From DALYDK01 sp031973215 (lineage in GTDB: Bacteria > Patescibacteriota > Saccharimonadia > Saccharimonadales > CAIOMD01), in assembly GCA_031973215.1 (NCBI GenBank), contig DALYDK010000004.1, forward strand, positions 1 to 64,000: 64,000 nucleotides of DNA, in the 5' to 3' direction. The stretch's first letter is position 1. Each line of letters begins with the position of its first letter. Made by a program: the position numbers and the translations under genes. This document shows positions 8,258 through 18,003 of this stretch, piece after piece. The notes below the pieces were generated by a model. The model did no database searches and was not told the origin of the DNA. It saw only the letters and a program-made list of their open reading frames with translations.

Positions 8258-9280
8258 TTATTTTAGAGCGGCTTCTCTGACTAATTTGTCAATTTTCTTA
8301 AGTTGGTCCGGGTGATCAATTAAATATTGCTTAGCGGCTTCTCGTCCTTGACCAATTTTTGAACCTTCATACTCAAACCAAGCTCCAGCTTTGCCAACAA
8401 TGTCATTATTAACAGCAAGGTCTAGGGTTTCACCCTCTTTGCTAATGCCTTGGTTATACATAATGTCAAATTCGGCTTCTCTGAATGGTGGAGCAATTTT
8501 ATTTTTAACAACCTTAACTCGGACCCTGTTGCCAATCATGTCATCGCCACTTTTAATTTGGCTTATTCTTCGAATATCCATTCTGACTGATGCATAAAAT
8601 TTAAGGGCATTTCCACCGGTAGTTGTTTCGGGATTACCAAACATAACACCTATTTTCATTCTAAGCTGATTAATAAAAATCACTGTGCACTTACTTTTGT
8701 TGATGATTCCCGTCAGTTTCCTTAGCGCCTGGCTCATTAAGCGAGCTTGCAGACCCATATGAGCATCGCCCATATCGCCCTCTATTTCTGCCTGAGGCAC
8801 AAGTGCCGCAACAGAATCTACGACAATAACATCTACAGCGTTACTCCTAACTAGAGTTTCTACTATTTCAAGGGCTTGTTCTCCGTTGTCGGGCTGAGCA
8901 ACTAGTAAATTTTTAACATCTACGCCAATACGACCAGCATATACTGGATCAAGTGCGTGTTCGGCATCTATAAAAGCTGCCGTTCCACCCGCTTTTTGAA
9001 CTTCTGCCAAAGCATGTAAAGTAAGAGTAGTTTTACCACTACTTTCCGGTCCGTATATTTCAATAATTCTACCTTTTGGTATACCACCACCAAGCGCTAT
9101 ATCTAGGCCCAAGCTACCCGTTGAAAAAGTCTCAACATCTATTTTATGATCTTCCCCCAGTTGCATAATGGCACCTGCGCCAAATTGTTTTTTAATTTGA
9201 TCAACTGCTAAGTTCAAAGCTTGATCTTTGCCACCACCAGTTACTACATTATCTTGCTTGGTATCTTTCTTACCTGCCAT
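8258..9280 (-). CDS. recA: Recombinase RecA
   Basis: 340 aa, normal length. Walker A GPESSGKTT near residue 74, Walker B DVIVVDSVAAL near 148, the L1/L2 DNA-binding loops (GDMGDAHMGLQARLM, then IFINQLRMKIGVMFGNPE) and the ATP-cap segment TTTGGNALKFYASVR are all present. RecA forms filaments on single-stranded DNA for strand exchange and repair. The operon order is recA, DUF457 protein, recX. I looked upstream (9281-9403) for a clear LexA-type operator and saw none. The divergent neighbour is the pilus ATPase gene. Confidence 0.98.
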   Translation of the reverse strand: MAGKKDTKQDNVVTGGGKDQALNLAVDQIKKQFGAGAIMQLGEDHKIDVETFSTGSLGLDIALGGGIPKGRIIEIYGPESSGKTTLTLHALAEVQKAGGTAAFIDAEHALDPVYAGRIGVDVKNLLVAQPDNGEQALEIVETLVRSNAVDVIVVDSVAALVPQAEIEGDMGDAHMGLQARLMSQALRKLTGIINKSKCTVIFINQLRMKIGVMFGNPETTTGGNALKFYASVRMDIRRISQIKSGDDMIGNRVRVKVVKNKIAPPFREAEFDIMYNQGISKEGETLDLAVNNDIVGKAGAWFEYEGSKIGQGREAAKQYLIDHPDQLKKIDKLVREAALK

Positions 9281-9403
9281 ACTTACCCCTTTTCTAAACA
9301 GTTATTATAAAGTATTTTGCACCGCTAAGCTGGCATCGCTGAAAAAAATACAATAATAAAGTTTTTTAGTAGTAAAATTGAAGTATACTTTATCATAAGC
9401 AAT

Positions 9404-11212
9404 ATGAGAATATCTGATCGTATAGTAGAAGAAATTATTCAAGCAGCCGGTAAAATTACACCCGAGCAGCTCGAAGCATATAAAGAACAAGGCAAGAACG
9501 AGAAGAAACCGCTCCAGGACATTGTTCTGGCTACTAATGCAATTACCGAAAAAGATCTAACGAAAGCATATGCCGAAATTATTGATATTCCCTACATAGA
9601 TATAGATGTCAAAGACCTAGATAAAGAAATAATGCACATAATTCCAGAAAGAATTGCCCGGCAATACAATGTTGTTGTTATCGGTGTAGACGACAAAGAT
9701 CATAAATTGCTAGCAATGGACGACCCAGACGACATTCAAGCTATTAGCTTTTTGCAAAAAGAGCTTGGTAATGATGTCCGAATATTTGTTTCTACCCACA
9801 CCAATATATTGCAAGCAATTGATCAGTACCGAGAAAATATCAGCAGTGAAATTACAGAAGTTATATCTGCCGAACAAGAAGAAGAGCAAAAAGGCGAAAA
9901 ATTCGACCAAGAAGATTTAGCCGAAGATTCGCCGGTTGCCCAAACTGTAAATTTATTAGTTGAGGGAGCTATTAAAACCGGCGCTTCTGATATTCATATA
10001 GAACCAAGGGAAACATACATATCTGTAAGGTATCGTATCGACGGAATCTTAAGAGAAGTGAACAAGCTTCCGAAAAATGTCCAGGGAGCACTTGTTTCTA
10101 GAATTAAAATTTTGTCTAACTTAAAAATTGATGAAAGAAGAGCGCCCCAAGATGGTCGATTTAAAATTGCAATTAACGGCCTTAAATACGCACTCCGCGT
10201 CTCTACCCTGCCAATTACCGATGGAGAAAAGGTAGTAATGCGTATTCTTAATGAGTCTTCCAAGGCTCTGACATTAGAAGAATTGGGTTATTGGGGCAAG
10301 GCTCTGGACACAATTAATCATGGAATAGTCCAACCTCACGGTATGATTTTAGTTACCGGACCAACAGGTTCTGGTAAATCAACTAGCTTGTTTAGTATCC
10401 TTAGTTTGCTTAATAATCCGACTGTAAACATCTCAACTATTGAAGATCCAGTTGAGTATAAAATTCCGGGAGCTAACCAAACTCAGGTCAACGTTCAAGC
10501 TGGCATGACATTTGCAGCAGGTCTTAGGGCTCTGCTTAGGCAAGATCCAAATATAATTATGGTTGGAGAGATTAGAGATGGAGAAACCTCGGGCTTAGCC
10601 GTGCAAGCAGCCCTTACTGGACACTTAGTCTTTGCAACTCTTCACACAAATAACGCCGCCACTTGCCTGCCCCGTCTTCTAGATATGGGCATAGAGCCAT
10701 TTTTGATTGCCTCTACAGTAAGAGCGGTTGTTGGACAGAGATTAGTTAGACGTCTTTGTAAAGCATGCCGAGAGCCAGTTCAACCAGACGCTGAAACAAT
10801 CAAGAAAATTAATAAAACGTTCAAAATTAAGTCCAATGAGGATATGAAAAAAATTAACGAGCTTGAGAAGCTTGCAATAGCAGGTGGCATTGGTACTAAT
10901 AGCGAAAATCAAAATGATCCCAATAATAAACCGTCAACTAGCACATCGGCTATTACAAGACTATTCAAAGCAAAAGTAGGCGGGTGTGAAGAGTGTGGAC
11001 ACAACGGCTACAAAGGTCGTATGGGTATATATGAAGTACTTGGAAATTCAACTGATATTGAAAAACTTATTATAAGTAATGCTACTAGTGAAAGTATTGA
11101 AAGCCAAGCCATTAAAGAAGGAATGGTTGTTATGCAACTTGATGGATTTATTAAAGCACTTAGAGGCCAAACTACAATAGAGGAAATATTAAGAGTAACT
11201 GCAGAAAACTAA
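9404..11212 (+). CDS. pilB: Type IV pilus extension ATPase PilB
   Basis: 602 aa, GspE/PilB family. The N-terminal GSPII_E domain covers about 50-150. The ATPase core has Walker A GPTGSGKSTSLF near 319, the Asp box STIEDPVEYKIPG near 346, Walker B NIIMVGEIRDGET near 384 and the His box ATLHTNNA near 408. A tetracysteine zinc site is formed by LCKACRE near 450 and CEECGHNGYKGRMG near 528. It powers pilin polymerisation from the cytoplasmic face. A TATACT -10 element is at about 9383. pilC follows after 56 bases. No retraction ATPase PilT lies in the window. Confidence 0.96.
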   Translation: MRISDRIVEEIIQAAGKITPEQLEAYKEQGKNEKKPLQDIVLATNAITEKDLTKAYAEIIDIPYIDIDVKDLDKEIMHIIPERIARQYNVVVIGVDDKDHKLLAMDDPDDIQAISFLQKELGNDVRIFVSTHTNILQAIDQYRENISSEITEVISAEQEEEQKGEKFDQEDLAEDSPVAQTVNLLVEGAIKTGASDIHIEPRETYISVRYRIDGILREVNKLPKNVQGALVSRIKILSNLKIDERRAPQDGRFKIAINGLKYALRVSTLPITDGEKVVMRILNESSKALTLEELGYWGKALDTINHGIVQPHGMILVTGPTGSGKSTSLFSILSLLNNPTVNISTIEDPVEYKIPGANQTQVNVQAGMTFAAGLRALLRQDPNIIMVGEIRDGETSGLAVQAALTGHLVFATLHTNNAATCLPRLLDMGIEPFLIASTVRAVVGQRLVRRLCKACREPVQPDAETIKKINKTFKIKSNEDMKKINELEKLAIAGGIGTNSENQNDPNNKPSTSTSAITRLFKAKVGGCEECGHNGYKGRMGIYEVLGNSTDIEKLIISNATSESIESQAIKEGMVVMQLDGFIKALRGQTTIEEILRVTAEN

Positions 11213-11268
11213 ACGACAAGCAAATCTTTACTATATTTGATAAGACGTCTAGTATATAAACATAAGCG

Positions 11269-12492
11269 ATGGGCAAATTCAAATACAAAGCACTAACCAA
11301 AGATGGCCGAAAAGTAAACGGTAATATCGAGGCGTCGAGTAAAGAGTCGGCTATAGAAACTCTTCACAAACAAGGCTTTACGCCCCTTGTAGTAAAAGAC
11401 GGCACAAAAAAAGGTGAAATTGCATTTTTAACTTCAAAAAAAGTCAAGTCTAAAGATATTGTTGTTTTTACCAGGCAAATGTCTACTATGATTTCTGCGG
11501 GTGTTCCACTAACAAAAGCCATGGCCACTCTGGAAGAGCAAACAGATAGCGCATATTTTAAACAAGTTATTAACAACTTATCAAAAGATATTGAAGGTGG
11601 AACTACTATAGGTGATGCTATGGCCAAATACCCAAATGTCTTTGACGAAGTTTATGTGAATATGGTTAAGGCGGGTGAAGCTGGTGGTATTTTAGATGAT
11701 ATTTTGAAAAGACTAGCCATTCAAGCGGAAAAAAACGAGACTATGAAAAAGAAAATTAAGTCAGCCATGACTTACCCGACTGTTATTAGCTTTATTGCTG
11801 TTGGCGCATTTTTTGCAATTACAATGTTCATATTGCCTCAAATAGGAAAAGTCCTAAAAGATCTTGGCGGCCCCGATAAAAAGCTACCCCCGCTTACCCA
11901 ATTTATGCTTAGCATGAGTGACTTTATGCAAAATAATGCCGTTATTATTATCATTTTTCTAGTAGTTGGGGTTTTTCTTTTAAGAAGATATATAAAAACA
12001 CCAAAGGGCCAGTACAAGTTCCATTCTCTTTTGCTTAAAATTCCAGTAGTCAAGGACATTGTAACCAAGATTGCAGTTGCCCGTTTTGCAAGAACATTCT
12101 CAAGCTTGCTTTCATCGGGTGTTAGTGTGCTTGAAGCTATTAAAGTTACTTCAGGGGCCATTGGAAATAAGGTTATAGAAAAAGAACTGAATGAAGCAGC
12201 CAAGGCGGTACAGGGTGGGCATCAACTATCGGATCCCATACTTCAAAGTAAACATTTCCCAAAAATAGTTGGACAAATGCTTGCCATAGGTGAAGAAACA
12301 GGAGAAATCGATCAAATCCTTGTTAAAGTAGCTGATTTTTACGAAGAAGAAGTCGAAACTATGATAGACGGGCTGAGTTCAATAATTGAGCCTGTTATGA
12401 TTGTTACGCTAGGTGGAATGGTGGGTCTACTTGCCGCTTCGGTAATGGGCCCATTGGCATCGGTTGGCAACAGTATAAGTGCTGATTCTTAA
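11269..12492 (+). CDS. pilC: Type IV pilus inner-membrane platform protein PilC
   Basis: 407 aa, the usual size for PilC/GspF. Two T2SSF domains are present (about 70-192 and 272-395), each with the pattern FTRQMSTMISAGVPL / FARTFSSLLSSGVSV. Transmembrane segments lie near 170, 222 and 380. PilC forms the membrane platform that PilB turns. The last residues before the C terminus (VTLGGMVGLLAASVMGPLAS) are the conserved final helix. Confidence 0.96.
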   Translation: MGKFKYKALTKDGRKVNGNIEASSKESAIETLHKQGFTPLVVKDGTKKGEIAFLTSKKVKSKDIVVFTRQMSTMISAGVPLTKAMATLEEQTDSAYFKQVINNLSKDIEGGTTIGDAMAKYPNVFDEVYVNMVKAGEAGGILDDILKRLAIQAEKNETMKKKIKSAMTYPTVISFIAVGAFFAITMFILPQIGKVLKDLGGPDKKLPPLTQFMLSMSDFMQNNAVIIIIFLVVGVFLLRRYIKTPKGQYKFHSLLLKIPVVKDIVTKIAVARFARTFSSLLSSGVSVLEAIKVTSGAIGNKVIEKELNEAAKAVQGGHQLSDPILQSKHFPKIVGQMLAIGEETGEIDQILVKVADFYEEEVETMIDGLSSIIEPVMIVTLGGMVGLLAASVMGPLASVGNSISADS

Positions 12493-12509
12493 AAAACATC
12501 AAATAAATA

Positions 12510-12537
12510 TTGACTGAATTGTAATTCTGTTTATAAT
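12510..12537 (+). promoter_or_regulatory. Promoter of the major pilin gene
   Basis: TTGACT at 12510-12515, a 16-base spacer and a perfect TATAAT at 12532-12537. It sits in the 128-base gap between pilC and the pilin gene, so the pilin is probably transcribed separately and strongly. Confidence 0.75.
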
Positions 12538-12545
12538 CATAAGCA

Positions 12546-12575
12546 AGATACATACTCTAAAAGGTATGTGTATCT
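12546..12575 (+). promoter_or_regulatory. Stem-loop at the 5' end of the pilin mRNA
   Basis: AGATACATAC at 12546-12555 pairs with GTATGTGTATCT at 12564-12575 around an 8-base loop, with a 2-base bulge. It begins within a few bases of the expected transcription start. A 5' hairpin of this kind commonly protects an mRNA from decay. A strong Shine-Dalgarno AGGAGGG (12602-12608) lies outside the stem. Confidence 0.55.
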
Positions 12576-12620
12576 GGTAAAAATAAGAAAATAACATAAC
12601 TAGGAGGGTGGGCATACACT

Positions 12621-13067
12621 ATGACCTCACGAAAACTTAAACAATCTGGTTTTACAATTGTAGAACTATTAATTGTTATAGTCATTATCGGTATCTTAGC
12701 TGCTATCGGTTTTGTTAGCTATAGCAACGCAACAAAAAAAGCAAGGGACACAGAAAGAGAAAGCGATGTAAAAGCAATCGCAGCTAAAGCAGAAGAATAC
12801 TATGCATCTGACGCTACAAACGCAGGTACATACCCAGCAGACTGTGCTACTCTTCAGGGATTAAGCGGTCTAACAGCCGACACTTTCCACGCACCAAAGG
12901 GTGCTGCTGGAGCTAACTGTGCAGCCACAGGTACACCTGCTTCTAACAATGACATCTATGTTTATGCTTTAAGCACAACATCAGGTCAACCAAAGTTTAC
13001 TATTACTTACTTTAGCGAATCAGGTAACGCTACTAAGGTATACAACTCAACAGAGAAAAATCCCTAG
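12621..13067 (+). CDS. Major type IV pilin
   Basis: 148 aa prepilin. A short basic leader ends KQSG, followed by FTIVELLIVIVIIGIL, the class III signal with Glu at +5 and the hydrophobic assembly helix. The globular part has two Cys (PADCATLQ near 73, GANCAATG near 94) that could form a disulfide. This one gene has its own promoter, 5' stem-loop, strong Shine-Dalgarno and downstream terminator, as expected for the most abundant pilus subunit. A prepilin peptidase is needed but is not in this window. Confidence 0.92.
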   Translation: MTSRKLKQSGFTIVELLIVIVIIGILAAIGFVSYSNATKKARDTERESDVKAIAAKAEEYYASDATNAGTYPADCATLQGLSGLTADTFHAPKGAAGANCAATGTPASNNDIYVYALSTTSGQPKFTITYFSESGNATKVYNSTEKNP

Positions 13068-13094
13068 TAATTAGATCAGAATAAGAACTACTTT

Positions 13095-13121
13095 AAAAAC
13101 CCCTCGAACAGAGGGGTTTTT
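13095..13121 (+). terminator. Rho-independent terminator after the pilin gene
   Basis: AAAAACCCCTC (13095-13105) pairs perfectly with GAGGGGTTTTT (13111-13121) around the loop GAACA. It ends the pilin transcript before the minor-pilin genes. Confidence 0.9.
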
Positions 13122-13166
13122 AAGAATTAATAAAAACTTTGCTTATGTTAAAATATAGTTACAACT

Positions 13167-14726
13167 ATGAAACACAAAGGTGGGAAAAAACAAAAAGGAT
13201 TCACCATTCTAGAGGTGTTAATTGGAATGGTAATTATTGCCGTTTTAATTGTAAGCGCCGCTAGCACATATATTGCTCTACAATCATCTGCGGCTTTAGC
13301 TAGGCATAAATCCATAGGGACGGAACTTGCTACGAACAAAATTGAATACCTAAAAGCCCTACCCTATGACAACCTTGCAGTCTCCGGTGGAGCAATATAC
13401 CACCCCTCCCCCCTACCTGCATCGGAAACAAAATCTATAAATGGCTACACCTATACTATTAAAACCAGCATAAATTACATAGACGATGCCTATGATGGTT
13501 GTGGAAATTATGCAAACCAAACCATTAAAGAATCGCTATGCCGCAACTACCCTCCTCCAGCTGGTGCTCCAAATACCGATCTTAACCCAGCAGACTATAA
13601 AATTGCCAATGTAAAAGTTTACGGTTATAACAATAAAAAATTTGCTGAACTCGATACACAAATAGCTGCAAGAGTTGCCGAAACTGACAGCACAACCGGC
13701 GCCCTAAGCGTAAGCGTAATGGACGATAGCGGAAATCCAATTTCTGGTGCAACAGTTCAGGCGGTGAATAACACAGTGTCGCCTAATGTACTGGTTACCG
13801 ACAGTACGGACGCAAACGGAAACGCAATATTCTACGGCCTACCTCCAGATAGTAATACCGATTACGTCATAAGTGCATCGAAAAACGGATATAGCTCCCT
13901 TTCAACTATTGCTTCCAGTGGATCTTTGAGCGCTACTTACCCTAGTCAAGCAATTTTTAGTCAGACTGGCTCGAATGTCACTCTTGTTTTAAGACCAATG
14001 ACAACTAATAGCCTTGCCCTTGCTACCGTAGATACAAATGGCAATCCATTAAGTGGCGTCAAAGTTGCAATAAAAGGTGGTTACAAAAAGTATCAAGATA
14101 CTACAAATACAGAATATTATTATAATAATCAAAGCCCATCTGATATTAGGCCAACTTCAGACGCAAGTGGATTAATATTTGTTCAAAATCTTGTTCCTGG
14201 AGAATATATTGTTTGTGGTGATTCCGGTAATAGTGGTTGCAACATTGGTGGCACAAACTACATAGTTGCCGCAGCGGTGGCCAACCAATCTGACCATTCG
14301 TTTAACCCCATGAGTGTTCCATCCTTTACTTCAAGCAGTCCACTTTATAGTGGATACAGTCAACTTATAAGACTCATTCTGACAACCAGCACTGCCTTTC
14401 CAACAATAAAATCAATTACTCCATCGCAAGTTGATCAAGCAAATGTAAGCAATTTTCATTTCATGCTGGAGGGAACAAACTTGACATGCTATTCACAAGG
14501 TAATGGATGCCCAACCACCGTAAGACTCCGTGAGCAAGGAGGGCCAACGGCAACAGCAACAAATTGCTATGACGACGAAAATACATCAGGAGTAAAAATG
14601 GAATGTGATATCGACCTTTCCAACATGACTGCAGGCATGAAATATCTTGAAATAGCAAACGGTGGCGGGACTTTATCTATCCCATTCTGGGCAGACGCAA
14701 AAGGGGGTGTTGGTGTATCGCTCTAA
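13167..14726 (+). CDS. Large minor pilin with Ig-like domains (PilV-like)
   Basis: 519 aa. It has a class III leader KKQKG followed by FTILEVLIGMVIIAVLIV with Glu at +5, so it enters the pilus. After the helix (to about 40) come two carboxypeptidase-regulatory-like Ig domains, at about 175-235 (GALSVSVMDDSGNPISGATV) and 280-355 (ATVDTNGNPLSGVKV). A further Ig/IPT-like module follows near 415-515 (PTIKSITPSQVDQANVSNF). Such a long subunit is likely to sit at the pilus tip as an adhesin. A -10-like sequence lies about 10 bases before the ATG and there is no Shine-Dalgarno. It overlaps the next gene. Confidence 0.8.
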   Translation: MKHKGGKKQKGFTILEVLIGMVIIAVLIVSAASTYIALQSSAALARHKSIGTELATNKIEYLKALPYDNLAVSGGAIYHPSPLPASETKSINGYTYTIKTSINYIDDAYDGCGNYANQTIKESLCRNYPPPAGAPNTDLNPADYKIANVKVYGYNNKKFAELDTQIAARVAETDSTTGALSVSVMDDSGNPISGATVQAVNNTVSPNVLVTDSTDANGNAIFYGLPPDSNTDYVISASKNGYSSLSTIASSGSLSATYPSQAIFSQTGSNVTLVLRPMTTNSLALATVDTNGNPLSGVKVAIKGGYKKYQDTTNTEYYYNNQSPSDIRPTSDASGLIFVQNLVPGEYIVCGDSGNSGCNIGGTNYIVAAAVANQSDHSFNPMSVPSFTSSSPLYSGYSQLIRLILTTSTAFPTIKSITPSQVDQANVSNFHFMLEGTNLTCYSQGNGCPTTVRLREQGGPTATATNCYDDENTSGVKMECDIDLSNMTAGMKYLEIANGGGTLSIPFWADAKGGVGVSL

Positions 14727-15318
14727 TAGACAGCAAGGCTTTACAATTACTGAACTCATTATGGTTCTAGCGACTGCAGCTATTTTAGTAACTGCTTTAA
14801 TCGGGTTTTTTAACGGAAATATCAATCAATATTTTAGACTCCAGGCTGATGGCCTTGCCTATAGTGAAATTACCCAAAATACACAAAGAGTTGCAAAAGT
14901 AATTAGAGGCCTAAAGTATATAGAGGTTGCTGAACAAGATAGAATTGTTGGATACTCATATTTTGCGCCATCAGAGCAATACACATCTAAAATAACTTAT
15001 GAACTAGTTAATGGAAATACAAAAATGCAAGCAACAGTTATTCCTATGACTGCAGACTACCCTTTGGGTACGCTAATTACCGGGCAGACTCGAACAGTAA
15101 CAATTATTAACAATTTTTATAAAATAACTGGCGTAAACACCTTTGAATATCTAGACGCTTCCGGAAACACTATGGCTTTCCCAATTGATTCAGCAAATAT
15201 AAATTCAATAAAAAGCGTTCGGATCAAACTCAATGTTAAAGGCTACCAAACAAATTCAAATAATGTTATTAGTAATGAAGTTGTAGTGAACCTAAGAAAC
15301 AGAAAGACTAATTTATGA
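14713..15318 (+). CDS. Minor pilin (PilW-like)
   Basis: 201 aa with the GTG at 14713 as start. The Shine-Dalgarno AAGGGGGT lies just upstream, and this start gives a short leader RSNRQQG before FTITELIMVLATAAILV. An in-frame upstream ATG at 14662 would make an implausibly long leader. Glu is at +5 of the mature protein. The globular part (about 40-200) has no recognised family beyond minor pilins. It overlaps the upstream gene by 14 bases and the next gene by the ATGA pattern, so translation is coupled. Confidence 0.75.
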   Translation: MYRSNRQQGFTITELIMVLATAAILVTALIGFFNGNINQYFRLQADGLAYSEITQNTQRVAKVIRGLKYIEVAEQDRIVGYSYFAPSEQYTSKITYELVNGNTKMQATVIPMTADYPLGTLITGQTRTVTIINNFYKITGVNTFEYLDASGNTMAFPIDSANINSIKSVRIKLNVKGYQTNSNNVISNEVVVNLRNRKTNL

Positions 15319-16901
15319 GAATGAAGCATCAAATACAAGATGGATTTATTATTGCTTGGGTTATTTCATTAATGCTAGCACTGGCATTCGTTATTACGGC
15401 TGCTCTGAGTGTTATATATCTTAACCTTGGTAATGCTGTCCGAAATAATCAAAGCCAGTTAGCATTCAACATCGCTGACGCTGGCATAAACTACTACCTT
15501 TGGCACCTAAACCATGACTCGGCCGACTTTAAAGACGGCAACACATCAGCAACTGTAATATCTAGTGGTAAATACAGTGGCTATTACGGTCCTTTTGAAC
15601 ATAATTATAAAGATGATAACGGCAATGTTGTTGGCAAATATATCTTATACGTCAAACCAAAAACTGCTGGCTCAACAATCGGAGAAATTATTTCAATAGG
15701 TAAAACAAGTGACGGCAAAGCTACTAGAACTGTCCAAGCAGATCTAGGGGCTCCATCATTTGCAACGTATGGACTTGCTACAGCCGGTATGACTTGGTTT
15801 GGAGCTAATGAATCGGCTGACGGAAAAATACACTCTAATGTTGGTATAAGAATGGATGGTGCGAGTAACTCAGATGTAACTAGCGCCCGCTCAACATATG
15901 TACCTTCTTCGTCCCTGGGTGGAAATGGCTCTACAAGCAGACCAGGAGTGTGGTGTAGCACTAGCGTCACCACGCCAGTAAATTGCAATACTCGTTCAAA
16001 AACAGACTGGCGATACCCTGTGCCAACAATTGATTTTGCAGCCATTGTCGGAGATAGATGTGAACTCAAAAAAACTGCATTTATGGCCGACGCCAGCACT
16101 CAGGCATATGCTAGCGGCACCACTCCTTGCTCTAATGTCCCAAACGTTAGAACTGCATCATATATCCCAAGATATAATTCATCAGGTGCATTTAGTGCAA
16201 CTACAGGCTATTTAATAGAACTAAATAACAACAATACTTATAATTTATCTAGGGTTACAAATGAAACTTACACCTATAGTAGCGCTACTAACTATACAAA
16301 TCCGTATACATCTGCATTATCTAGAACCAGTGTTGCAACAAATATTCCCATTCCCGCAGAAGGTGTCATATTTGTAGAAGATAACCTGTGGGTTAGAAGC
16401 AATACTCAATTTAGAGGAAGAGTAACCATTGTTGCAGCCAGGCAAGCCGATTCAAACACGGCTAATATTATCGCAGCTGATGATATTGAATATTCGACAA
16501 AAAATGGACAGGATGTATTAGGGCTAATTGCCGAGGGTAGCTTCTTAATTGCACCATATGCACCTCCCAAGCCAGATGCGGCAACCAGTAATTTTCCATT
16601 TAAAATACATGCAGCAATAATCGCCGGAGGAGATGTTAGGTTTCCGTCTAGCTATATGACAAGAAGCGTTACCGAATGGACAACTAGCACAAGGCGCATG
16701 GAATATTTTGGGTCAATAGGCATGACTAACGAAAGCGGAGTATGGACTTGGTCTACAAGCTCTGGAAGTTCTACAGTAGCTGGGTTCCAGTACAACACAA
16801 CAAGCTATGACTATAACCTGCTGTACGCCCCACCCCCACACTTCCCAATAACCGATACCTACAACATACTCAATTGGCGCGAAAAACTAACTACACCATA
16901 A
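15315..16901 (+). CDS. Large PilX-like pilus protein
   Basis: 528 aa. The N terminus (MKHQIQDG, then FIIAWVISLMLALAFVI) resembles a class III leader plus assembly helix but lacks Glu at +5. The following NQSQLAFNIADAGINYYLW is typical of PilX-type proteins. The remaining 450 residues are Ser/Thr/Asn-rich with aromatic repeats and four Cys near 215-275; they probably form an extended beta structure on the cell surface. I do not recognise a further domain. It is the last prepilin-like gene before pilM. Confidence 0.65.
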   Translation: MRMKHQIQDGFIIAWVISLMLALAFVITAALSVIYLNLGNAVRNNQSQLAFNIADAGINYYLWHLNHDSADFKDGNTSATVISSGKYSGYYGPFEHNYKDDNGNVVGKYILYVKPKTAGSTIGEIISIGKTSDGKATRTVQADLGAPSFATYGLATAGMTWFGANESADGKIHSNVGIRMDGASNSDVTSARSTYVPSSSLGGNGSTSRPGVWCSTSVTTPVNCNTRSKTDWRYPVPTIDFAAIVGDRCELKKTAFMADASTQAYASGTTPCSNVPNVRTASYIPRYNSSGAFSATTGYLIELNNNNTYNLSRVTNETYTYSSATNYTNPYTSALSRTSVATNIPIPAEGVIFVEDNLWVRSNTQFRGRVTIVAARQADSNTANIIAADDIEYSTKNGQDVLGLIAEGSFLIAPYAPPKPDAATSNFPFKIHAAIIAGGDVRFPSSYMTRSVTEWTTSTRRMEYFGSIGMTNESGVWTWSTSSGSSTVAGFQYNTTSYDYNLLYAPPPHFPITDTYNILNWREKLTTP

Positions 16902-16941
16902 GGCGGTATGGTAAAATAAACCATAAGGATTAAAAATACAA

Positions 16942-18003
16942 ATGAGCGTGGGAAATATATATACAGACAAGCCATCATTCGGCCTTGATATTGGTTCTAG
17001 CACCATTAAAGTTATGCAGATAGATAGCCAGAAAAATAACCTTAAAATTACTGGCTATGGAGCTGTAAGCTTTGAGCCCAAAATTATGGACAATGGCATT
17101 ATAGTTGACCTTGAGGGCATGGCCAAAGCAATAAAGAGCTTATTCGATAATCACTTAATAGGAAAAATCACCACTAAAAGAGTTGCCATGTCACTGCCTA
17201 CTAGCCGCACTTATAGTCGGGTACTCACACTGCCAAAGCTTTCGAAAAAAGAGCTACAAGAAGCTATTAAGCTAGAGGCTGAACAGTACATTCCCGTTCC
17301 AATTGACGATTTATATATAGATTTTGAGAATGTAGGTATAAGCGGCGAAAACTATGACTACTTTATGGTAGCTATTCCCAAAGCCATAGTAGACTCATAC
17401 ATGCAATTAGCAGAGATATTAGGCATAGAAGTGTCTGTACTGGAAACAACAATGAATGCTTCTAGTAGGCTAGTATCTCAGGCAGAAGAAATAAATAGCG
17501 CATCTTTATTCATTGATTTTGGTTCAGTTTCTGCAGATCTCACAATATACGACGGAAAACCAATTGTAACTGGTACGGTTCCCGGCGGTGGAGCAACTTT
17601 TACTAATATTATTGCCCAAAAATTAAATGTTAACGAAAGAGTCGCAACAACTATAAAAAGTAAGTATGGACTTGGGGTGTCTAAAAAACAAAAAGAAATA
17701 AACGAAGCTCTCAAACCAGCACTAAATACACTTATTAAAGAAGTTAAAAAAATGCTCCGTTATTATGAAGATAAAACTGCCGGAAAAAGAAGCATAAAAC
17801 AAATTGTTACGCTGGGCGGAGGCGCTAACATGCCCGGTCTAAACGACTATCTAACCTCTGAGCTTAGAATGCCCACAAGGATGTGCCACCCCTGGACTCA
17901 TATTAGTTTTGGGAAACTTCAACCTACTAGCGATGTTGAGAAAACTATGTATGTAACAGTTGCCGGTCTTGCACTTATTGACCCTAAGGAGATATGGAAA
18001 TGA
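16942..18003 (+). CDS. pilM: Type IV pilus assembly protein PilM
   Basis: 353 aa, actin-like (FtsA/PilM) ATPase fold. The phosphate-1 motif is GLDIGSSTIKVMQ near residue 14, phosphate-2 is LFIDFGSVSADLTIYDG near 190, and the adenosine motif is VTLGGGANMPGLNDYL near 291. PilM binds the N-terminal tail of PilN on the cytoplasmic face and links the ATPase ring to the alignment complex. Its TGA stop overlaps the pilN ATG. Confidence 0.95.
   Translation: MSVGNIYTDKPSFGLDIGSSTIKVMQIDSQKNNLKITGYGAVSFEPKIMDNGIIVDLEGMAKAIKSLFDNHLIGKITTKRVAMSLPTSRTYSRVLTLPKLSKKELQEAIKLEAEQYIPVPIDDLYIDFENVGISGENYDYFMVAIPKAIVDSYMQLAEILGIEVSVLETTMNASSRLVSQAEEINSASLFIDFGSVSADLTIYDGKPIVTGTVPGGGATFTNIIAQKLNVNERVATTIKSKYGLGVSKKQKEINEALKPALNTLIKEVKKMLRYYEDKTAGKRSIKQIVTLGGGANMPGLNDYLTSELRMPTRMCHPWTHISFGKLQPTSDVEKTMYVTVAGLALIDPKEIWK

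Noticed and set aside
9281..9403. LexA-type operator upstream of recA
   Set aside because: I found no convincing palindrome of the known LexA types in the recA-pilB gap.
16942..18003. Possible alternative genetic code with TGA read as glycine
   Set aside because: pilM and the PilW-like gene end in TGA that overlaps the next start in the normal ATGA pattern, and no TGA interrupts a conserved protein.
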